From IMG/VR virus record IMGVR_UViG_3300035034_002799, positions 21,207-85,206 of that record: 64,000 bases of DNA; one strand, written 5' to 3'. Source of the DNA: a virus. Shown here one piece after another: positions 59,717-64,000 of this stretch. How positions within the stretch are numbered: the first letter of the stretch is position 1; the number at the start of each line of letters is the position of its first letter. The notes beneath the pieces are model-generated. The model searched no databases, was not told where the DNA came from, and worked only from the letters and a program-made list of their open reading frames with translations. A program made the position numbers and the translations under genes.

Positions 59717-60076
59717 ATGCCTAATTTAGCAGTGTTAACCGATCAAGCAACTGGAAATAATCAGTTCGGTTTTGTTTTTAAAGCTAAACCTAATATAACT
59801 TCTGATGGAATCCCCGTTGCTAGATTGAACGATGATGTTTTAGTGTGGGGGTTGACTAATATAGCTCCTACTGGAATTAGAGAAGTGTTTAGTATACCTA
59901 CTATTGTTACGCCATCAGGACCTATTCAATGGTTTATTATGGAATACGGACATATAACAAGTGGTTCGAGTAAAACCACAGTTGAACAGTTACCACTTGC
60001 TTTTCAGGGTTCGACTTGGGTGTCTTCCCATTTTTTTGGCACTTTACAAGCCACATCAAGACACGATGTAATTTAA
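59717..60076 (+). CDS. PAAR-like spike-tip protein (tentative)
   Basis: 119 residues from ATG 59717, which follows GAGGAAGAGA. I-T-S-D-G-I-P-V-A-R-L-N-D-D-V near residue 30-45 resembles the G-x-P-V-A-R-x-x-D motif of PAAR proteins, which sharpen the baseplate or type VI spike tip (gp5.4 in T4). The metal-binding Cys/His set of classical PAAR proteins is not obvious. The rest is Thr/Ser-rich with short strands. A strong terminator follows. Confidence 0.5.
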   Translation: MPNLAVLTDQATGNNQFGFVFKAKPNITSDGIPVARLNDDVLVWGLTNIAPTGIREVFSIPTIVTPSGPIQWFIMEYGHITSGSSKTTVEQLPLAFQGSTWVSSHFFGTLQATSRHDVI

Positions 60077-60099
60077 AAAAAAGATTCAATAGATGTTGT

Positions 60100-60128
60100 A
60101 AGGGAAGTCTATTGACTTCCCTTTTTTT
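60100..60128 (+). terminator. Rho-independent terminator
   Basis: Ten-bp stem (AAGGGAAGTC/GACTTCCCTT), 4-base loop and seven T's. Confidence 0.92.
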
Positions 60129-60139
60129 AATGGTAAAAT
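60112..60139 (+). promoter_or_regulatory. Sigma-70-like promoter overlapping the terminator
   Basis: TTGACT (60112-60117), 16-base spacer, TAAAAT (60134-60139) with a TG-G before it. The -35 lies in the terminator stem. An AAGGAG site follows. Confidence 0.65.
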
Positions 60140-60155
60140 CAAATAAGGAGAAACT

Positions 60156-60608
60156 ATGAAGAAGAGCATTTTGCGTGAGTGTTTTAGAAAGGCAACCAAA
60201 AAGAACCCTCACCACGAAGAAGGTGTTTTTGGTTGTTTCAGGCATTACTCTTTTTTTATACAGCGTAACAAGATTCTTGAAATGGGGATCAATAGAGCTA
60301 ATTATGTATTTGAAGACTGTTATCTGATATCTCTTGGTTACTCACCATTGAGTAAGATTCACTCTGAGCTTGACGCATACCATAAAACCAAAGGTCACCC
60401 AGATTTTGATATGAACTTACCGTGGGAGTGTATTAATATAAGGCTACTCAAGGATGGAACTCCTCGTTTGTCAGCCCCATGTAGGGTTTGTGCAAAAAAC
60501 CTCTTGCGTTGGGGATGTAATACGGTATACTATTCAACCAACGAAGGGTTCGACCGACTCAATATAGGAGAACACTATGCCTCTTTTGATGAACTTGTTT
60601 CTGTTTAA
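60156..60608 (+). CDS. Cytidine-deaminase-like zinc protein
   Basis: 150 residues. K-I-H-S-E-L-D-A near residue 66-73 gives the zinc His and catalytic Glu (H-x-E), and S-A-P-C-R-V-C-A-K-N-L-L near 107-118 gives the P-C-x-x-C pair, the two hallmarks of the cytidine/deoxycytidylate deaminase superfamily. V-Y-Y-S-T-N-E follows, as in many members. The substrate could be a nucleotide (dCMP/CMP) or a base in RNA or DNA. T4 has a dCMP deaminase, but this one is shorter and differs in its N-terminus. Confidence 0.83.
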   Translation: MKKSILRECFRKATKKNPHHEEGVFGCFRHYSFFIQRNKILEMGINRANYVFEDCYLISLGYSPLSKIHSELDAYHKTKGHPDFDMNLPWECINIRLLKDGTPRLSAPCRVCAKNLLRWGCNTVYYSTNEGFDRLNIGEHYASFDELVSV

Positions 60609-60819
60609 GTTATTATGGAGGGCATCAGAATCCCTTTTTTACTTTTTAATCGTATTTATGATTGGTTTTTTAGAAGCTAACGGTCTTATAATATTTAGTT
60701 TAACTTATATAATCTTAATCTATTTTTTTGACTGGGTGTATGATAATCCTGTATTGACGTTTGAGCAACTTTCTAAGGACATCCCTAGTGAAGACAAGGA
60801 GGAAGAAGAAAATGACTAA
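60577..60819 (+). CDS. Small membrane protein
   Basis: 80 residues, starting within the end of the deaminase gene at a good site (ATAGGAG then ATG). Two hydrophobic helices (~15-34 and ~37-54) are followed by a strongly acidic tail (S-E-D-K-E-E-E-E). The size and topology are compatible with a holin or a small inner-membrane regulator, but there is no specific motif. It overlaps the ClpS gene by 8 bases. Confidence 0.68.
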   Translation: MPLLMNLFLFKLLWRASESLFYFLIVFMIGFLEANGLIIFSLTYIILIYFFDWVYDNPVLTFEQLSKDIPSEDKEEEEND

Positions 60820-61147
60820 AATCGGCTTTGATTTGGGAAGTGATACCGTAGTTGAAGAAGAAACCACGGTTGATCATCGTATTTCTCCTCATTGGAATGT
60901 CATTCTATGGAATGACGCCCACCACACCTTTGAGTTTGTTATTGGTATGATTACCAAGATTTTCAAGAAGGAACTAGAGGAAGCTTTTGTTCATACTCGT
61001 GAGATTCACGAAAAAGGCAGATCAATTCTAACTACTTGTTCTAAAGAGCGTGGTTTACTATACCTAGAACAAATTTCCACGATGCATGAGCGTCATAGTG
61101 ATAAGGATTTAGGACCACTCAACTGTACAATTGAACCTACGGAATAA
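60812..61147 (+). CDS. clpS: ClpS-like N-end-rule adaptor
   Basis: 111 residues, the size of bacterial ClpS (~106). P-H-W-N-V-I-L-W-N-D-A-H-H-T-F-E-F-V near residue 28-45 corresponds to the ClpS core (P-x-Y-x-V-x-L-x-N-D-D-x-T-x-x-x-F-V) that forms the N-degron pocket; F-K-K-E-L-E-E-A ... H-E-K-G-R-S-I-L matches the later H-x-x-G motif. ClpS delivers proteins with bulky N-terminal residues to ClpAP. I chose ATG 60812 because AAGGAGGA lies 7 bases upstream. A Clp-type unfoldase gene follows after a 77-base gap. Confidence 0.87.
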   Translation: MTKIGFDLGSDTVVEEETTVDHRISPHWNVILWNDAHHTFEFVIGMITKIFKKELEEAFVHTREIHEKGRSILTTCSKERGLLYLEQISTMHERHSDKDLGPLNCTIEPTE

Positions 61148-61201
61148 TTTTTTTAAAACAAGTCTAAAACATTACCAGACATAGGTTTGTGTGAGTTGGT
61201 G

Positions 61202-61209
61202 TATAAATA
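61202..61209 (+). promoter_or_regulatory. T4-type late promoter TATAAATA
   Basis: Exact box 15 bases before the Clp-like gene, inside a short palindrome GTATA-AATAT-TATAC. Confidence 0.7.
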
Positions 61210-61224
61210 TTATACGGGGTCAAC

Positions 61225-62463
61225 ATGCCACCGAGAACACAACTTTTAACAGTCAAAGATAAAAAAAGAGCTACTTTAGACCCTACAAAAAGGTCAGCCT
61301 TTATTGAGGATTTAGAAAAAGAATTGTTCAAAGCGGTGATAGGGCAAGATGAAGCCCTGCATGCTATTGCTGATTCTACGAGTCGGCTTATCACTGGTAT
61401 ACGTGACAAAGACAAACCCATTCTTAATATGCTTTTTCTTGGTCCTACGGGGGTCGGTAAAACCGAAACTGTGAAGGCTATATCCAAGTGCTTGTTTGGT
61501 AACAGAAGCAGATTTACTAGAATCAACTGCCAAGAGCTTAGCGAATCCCACACTGTTTCAAAATTAATTGGTTCTCCACCAGGGTACGTTGGTGGAGAAA
61601 TAGAACCATTACTATGTGAAGAAAATATCATAAGAGAATGCGAAGCGGCTTGGATTGAGTCTCAAGGAATTTATAGTAAACCAAATCCTATATTTAAAAG
61701 ATATGACCCAGAGAAAGGAACTTTTCTTTCTATTATTCTTTTTGATGAGATTGAGAAAGCGCACCCTAAGATATGGACTGCGCTTTTAGGGTTAATGGAT
61801 GATGGGCATTTGGTACTTAGTAATAACGAAAAAGTTAATTTCACCGATTCTATTATTATTATGACTACAAATGTTGGTTCGAAAGAATTAGATATTAGCT
61901 TATCGAAAAATACCGTGGGGTTTGAGCTTAATGAAGAATCCGAAGTAGATTATAAAACCCTTGATAAGCAAGCCAAAGACACAGTATCTAAGCATTTTCC
62001 TCCAGAATTTATTAATAGATTTGACCATGTGATTGGGTTTAAACCATTAAATCACGAAAATCTTAGTGAAATACTTGAAATTCAGCTTAATAAATTTTAC
62101 AAAACGCTTTTAGATGCTGAAATTCCTATTAGATTTAAATATAGTGGAGAATTTAAAAAATATATTATTGATGTTGGAACTAATAATCAATATGGAGCGC
62201 GGTACCTTAAAAGGAAAATCGAAGAAAATCTTATAACTCCCGTTTCCAAAATGGTAAGTAGCGAACAAATAATTGCTGGTGATGAAGTATTTGTCACTAT
62301 GAAAGAAGGACAAATCAATTTTGTTAGAGAAAGAAGAACTGAAGACCAAATGCAAAAATGGGATCGTATTCAGAAAGCAAAAAACAGAAAACCGAGAGCC
62401 AAACCAAAAACTATTAAAAAACCTGTAAGACCTATTAAAAACACAGTCACCCGTAAAAAATGA
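61225..62463 (+). CDS. Single-ring ClpA/ClpC-type AAA+ unfoldase
   Basis: 412 residues, equal to only the second (D2) ring of ClpA/ClpC. Walker A is G-P-T-G-V-G-K-T (73-80), pore loop G-Y-V-G (120-123), Walker B I-L-F-D-E (171-175), sensor 1 T-T-N-V-G-S, Arg finger in F-I-N-R-F-D (265), sensor 2 G-A-R-Y-L-K-R. Residues V-G-F (231-233) fall where ClpC has the V-G-F loop that docks on ClpP, so it probably feeds host ClpP. The N-domain and D1 ring are absent; the C-terminal ~50 residues are basic (Lys/Arg/Pro-rich). It follows ClpS and has its own late promoter. Confidence 0.9.
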   Translation: MPPRTQLLTVKDKKRATLDPTKRSAFIEDLEKELFKAVIGQDEALHAIADSTSRLITGIRDKDKPILNMLFLGPTGVGKTETVKAISKCLFGNRSRFTRINCQELSESHTVSKLIGSPPGYVGGEIEPLLCEENIIRECEAAWIESQGIYSKPNPIFKRYDPEKGTFLSIILFDEIEKAHPKIWTALLGLMDDGHLVLSNNEKVNFTDSIIIMTTNVGSKELDISLSKNTVGFELNEESEVDYKTLDKQAKDTVSKHFPPEFINRFDHVIGFKPLNHENLSEILEIQLNKFYKTLLDAEIPIRFKYSGEFKKYIIDVGTNNQYGARYLKRKIEENLITPVSKMVSSEQIIAGDEVFVTMKEGQINFVRERRTEDQMQKWDRIQKAKNRKPRAKPKTIKKPVRPIKNTVTRKK

Positions 62464-62505
62464 CTTGCTTTTTTTAGAAATCATGTTAAGGTGTTATTTT
62501 TATCA

Positions 62506-62532
62506 TTGACAAACTAATTTTTCCTGTATAAT
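62506..62532 (+). promoter_or_regulatory. Sigma-70-like promoter
   Basis: TTGACA (62506-62511), 15-base spacer, TATAAT (62527-62532), ahead of the phosphoribosyltransferase gene with CCAGGAG. Confidence 0.7.
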
Positions 62533-62549
62533 ACGAACCAGGAGTTAGT

Positions 62550-63020
62550 ATGTCAGCTAAACGTTATATATCTGAAGAAGAAACTAAAGAAATAATGTTC
62601 GATTTACTTGAACATATTGAAGATAGTGCTTTTGACTTCACAATGGTATGTGGTATAGCCCGTGGTGGGTTACCTATTAGTCGATTTTTGGCTGAGGGGT
62701 TGGGTTTACCTCATAAAGAAATAAAGATTTCCTTTTATGAACAAGATGTCTTTATCCCTTGGCAACCTGAAGTAGATATTGGTACATTTAAGTTTTCAAC
62801 TAGAACTGACCGTGTTTTGTTTGTAGATGACATGATTTATAAGGGAAGTACTCTTAATCACCTAACTAAAATGATTAAGTCAGCTAAGAGAGGCGCACAT
62901 TGGGAGATAGCAACCATGTTTTGGAACCGAGCTTTATCACCTAACAACCCTCCTGATTATTATGGACGGTCTTTAGATACTGATCAATGGGTTGTGTTTC
63001 CGTGGGAACTTAACGACTAG
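62550..63020 (+). CDS. Phosphoribosyltransferase (Gpt-like)
   Basis: 156 residues, close to bacterial xanthine-guanine phosphoribosyltransferase (152). G-I-A-R-G-G-L-P near residue 35 is the pyrophosphate loop, and V-L-F-V-D-D-M-I-Y-K-G-S-T-L near 91-104 is the PRPP-binding motif. W-V-V-F-P-W near the end resembles the purine-stacking W-V-x-F-P-W of Gpt. It likely salvages purine bases for phage nucleotide pools. Confidence 0.88.
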   Translation: MSAKRYISEEETKEIMFDLLEHIEDSAFDFTMVCGIARGGLPISRFLAEGLGLPHKEIKISFYEQDVFIPWQPEVDIGTFKFSTRTDRVLFVDDMIYKGSTLNHLTKMIKSAKRGAHWEIATMFWNRALSPNNPPDYYGRSLDTDQWVVFPWELND

Positions 63021-63115
63021 TTAATAGATTTAAAAATAATATTGATATATTTGAACAAAATCTTATATCATTAAATATAGAAAAGGAATCTAAATAGATG
63101 CATACGGAGACATCA

Positions 63116-63340
63116 ATGCAGATAATGTGGGAAAACACAGTAGGTCATCTTAAAGCTGAAACTTTCTATATGGATGATCGCAGTGTTTTTTTGGTGCGCG
63201 TTACTGATTTGAAAACCAAAAAATATATGGAGGAAGAATTCGAAACTCTTTATCAACCTCTTTTTGGTATGGATATTCAAGATAGTAATACATCTCTTTC
63301 AATAGCTGAGGAATTAGCATTAAAAATAGAAGATATTTAA
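63116..63340 (+). CDS. Small protein of unknown function
   Basis: 74 residues from ATG 63116, preceded by CGGAG at 63105-63109; an ATG at 63098 has no site. Beta-rich first half with V-F-L-V-R-V-T-D-L, acidic helical end. No family recognised. The 95 bases before it hold no clear signal. Confidence 0.6.
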   Translation: MQIMWENTVGHLKAETFYMDDRSVFLVRVTDLKTKKYMEEEFETLYQPLFGMDIQDSNTSLSIAEELALKIEDI

Positions 63341-63347
63341 AATCTTT

Positions 63348-63355
63348 TATAAATA
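63348..63355 (+). promoter_or_regulatory. T4-type late promoter TATAAATA
   Basis: Exact box 14 bases before the HD-domain gene. Confidence 0.65.
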
Positions 63356-63369
63356 AACGTATAGGTTTT

Positions 63370-63903
63370 ATGAAGCATATTTCTGAAAAAACATGGGTGG
63401 CTTTTATGGCTCCTAAAATTTACAAATTTGGGATGTCGGTGACAGATTCACTAACCATCGCAAAATCTACATATTATATGTATTCAGATGAAGCCAGATC
63501 GTATCATGGTGTCTATCATCCAATGCATATATTAGAATATGCTATCGAAAATAAAATTAATCTGTCAATGGAACAAACCATAGCAATTATCTTTCATGAC
63601 GTAGTTTATAAAATTGGTGGGGTTAATAATGAAAAGGCATCTGCATTATTCGCAGAGTCGGTACTTATGCCTTATGCTGTAACTAACGATCAAAAGAAAT
63701 CAATTATTAAAATTTCAAATCATATTATTGATACAACCCAACATTTTAACGATGATCCTAAACTTATAGAACCCGATAGTGATTTAGTATTAGACATTGA
63801 TATATGTAACATGACTCTTAGTTTTAGTGAGTTCTTAAAATGGAACAAAGCTATTGAAATTGAAATGGGTGATATAGTTACATTTTATCATGAAAAATCA
63901 TGA
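63370..63903 (+). CDS. HD-domain hydrolase
   Basis: 177 residues. Y-H-x-V-Y-H-P-M-H near residue 47-55 supplies the first His set, I-F-H-D-V-V-Y near 76 is the HD pair, N-N-E-K-A-S-A near 88 matches the N-E-x-x-S-A motif of a subgroup of predicted HD phosphohydrolases, and L-D-I-D-I near 138 gives the last Asp. HD proteins cleave phosphoesters of nucleotides. Ends convergently with a minus-strand frame. Confidence 0.82.
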   Translation: MKHISEKTWVAFMAPKIYKFGMSVTDSLTIAKSTYYMYSDEARSYHGVYHPMHILEYAIENKINLSMEQTIAIIFHDVVYKIGGVNNEKASALFAESVLMPYAVTNDQKKSIIKISNHIIDTTQHFNDDPKLIEPDSDLVLDIDICNMTLSFSEFLKWNKAIEIEMGDIVTFYHEKS

Positions 63904-64000
63904 AGTCGATGTTTTAGTGACAAGAGGGACTATATTCTCCTCTCCATCTTCAATCCAAAAGAAACCAGTTCTAATATTATGAAGATGTCGTTTCTTATAA
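63898..64000 (-). CDS. C-terminus of a minus-strand gene running out of the window
   Basis: An open minus-strand frame of 34 codons ends with TGA at 63898-63900, overlapping the HD gene stop by 6 bases. The visible peptide (with R-T-G-F-F-W-I-E-D-G-E-E near its middle) looks coding, but no family can be named. Confidence 0.45.
   Translation of the reverse strand, partial: YKKRHLHNIRTGFFWIEDGEENIVPLVTKTSTS

Noticed and set aside
1-64000. CRISPR arrays, rRNA and tRNA genes
   Set aside because: No spaced direct repeats, rRNA segments or convincing cloverleaf sequences were seen by eye; a tRNA scan would be needed to exclude degenerate tRNAs.

Overview
The window is a 64 kb piece of an AT-rich, densely packed tailed-phage (Caudoviricetes) genome of the contractile-tail, T4-like kind. 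The evidence is a T4-type replication group at the left end (gp62-like clamp-loader subunit, RegA, gp61-like primase), baseplate genes in T4 order (gp5-like spike, gp25, gp6, gp7-like), and at least ten copies of the T4 late-promoter box TATAAATA placed just ahead of virion-type genes. Early/middle transcription appears to use host-like promoters, many with an extended -10 (TG-N-TATAAT). The host cannot be identified. Genes for modifying surface polysaccharide suggest a Gram-negative bacterium, and one membrane-anchored squalene-cyclase-repeat protein (53111-54730) resembles proteins typical of Planctomycetes and relatives.

Layout: 1-2.8 kb, replication genes. 2.8-9.0 kb, a tightly overlapping operon for an activated sugar or cyclitol: NeuA-like cytidylyltransferase fused to a cupin, a second cupin, SDR, dehydroquinate-synthase-like cyclase, 2-hydroxyacid dehydrogenase, Gfo/Idh oxidoreductase, and a fusion of a GT29-like sialyltransferase domain with a GmhA-like SIS isomerase. 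9.0-10.7 kb, truncated and frameshifted glycan genes, one at a G9 tract. 10.7-17.1 kb, GDP-mannose dehydratase (interrupted by an intein), FkbM methyltransferase, GDP-fucose/colitose-synthase-like epimerase-reductase, a glycosyltransferase, a PLP enzyme with the ColD-type His-for-Lys change, and a GT10 fucosyltransferase-like enzyme. Together these suggest a GDP-fucose or GDP-colitose route plus its transferase. 17.1-19.7 kb, three more glycosyltransferases on the minus strand.

19.8-33 kb: a 3D-domain cell-wall protein, an acidic repeat protein, a ligase-fold nucleotidyltransferase, an intein-containing class II ribonucleotide reductase, two glycosyltransferases, an HNH protein, small unknowns, a Cas4/RecB-like nuclease, and an NAD-dependent DNA ligase. 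33-52.7 kb: baseplate and fibre/adhesin genes, including a poly-serine protein with FG-GAP-like repeats. 52.6-59 kb: an antisense tailspike remnant, the squalene-cyclase-like protein, and a second glycan island with a sharply shortened UDP-galactopyranose mutase. 59-64 kb: a coiled-coil late protein with a possible -1 frameshift site, a PAAR-like protein, a cytidine-deaminase-like protein, a small membrane protein, ClpS with a single-ring ClpA/ClpC-like unfoldase, a phosphoribosyltransferase and an HD hydrolase.

The most unusual points are the ClpS/mini-Clp pair, the large nucleotide-sugar gene set with a possible phase-variable or slippage-controlled gene, inteins in a sugar dehydratase and in RNR, the GGGAAAC slippery site, and a hairpin whose loop holds a late promoter and whose stem hides the ribosome binding site. 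All functions are read from sequence motifs only; no database searches were run.
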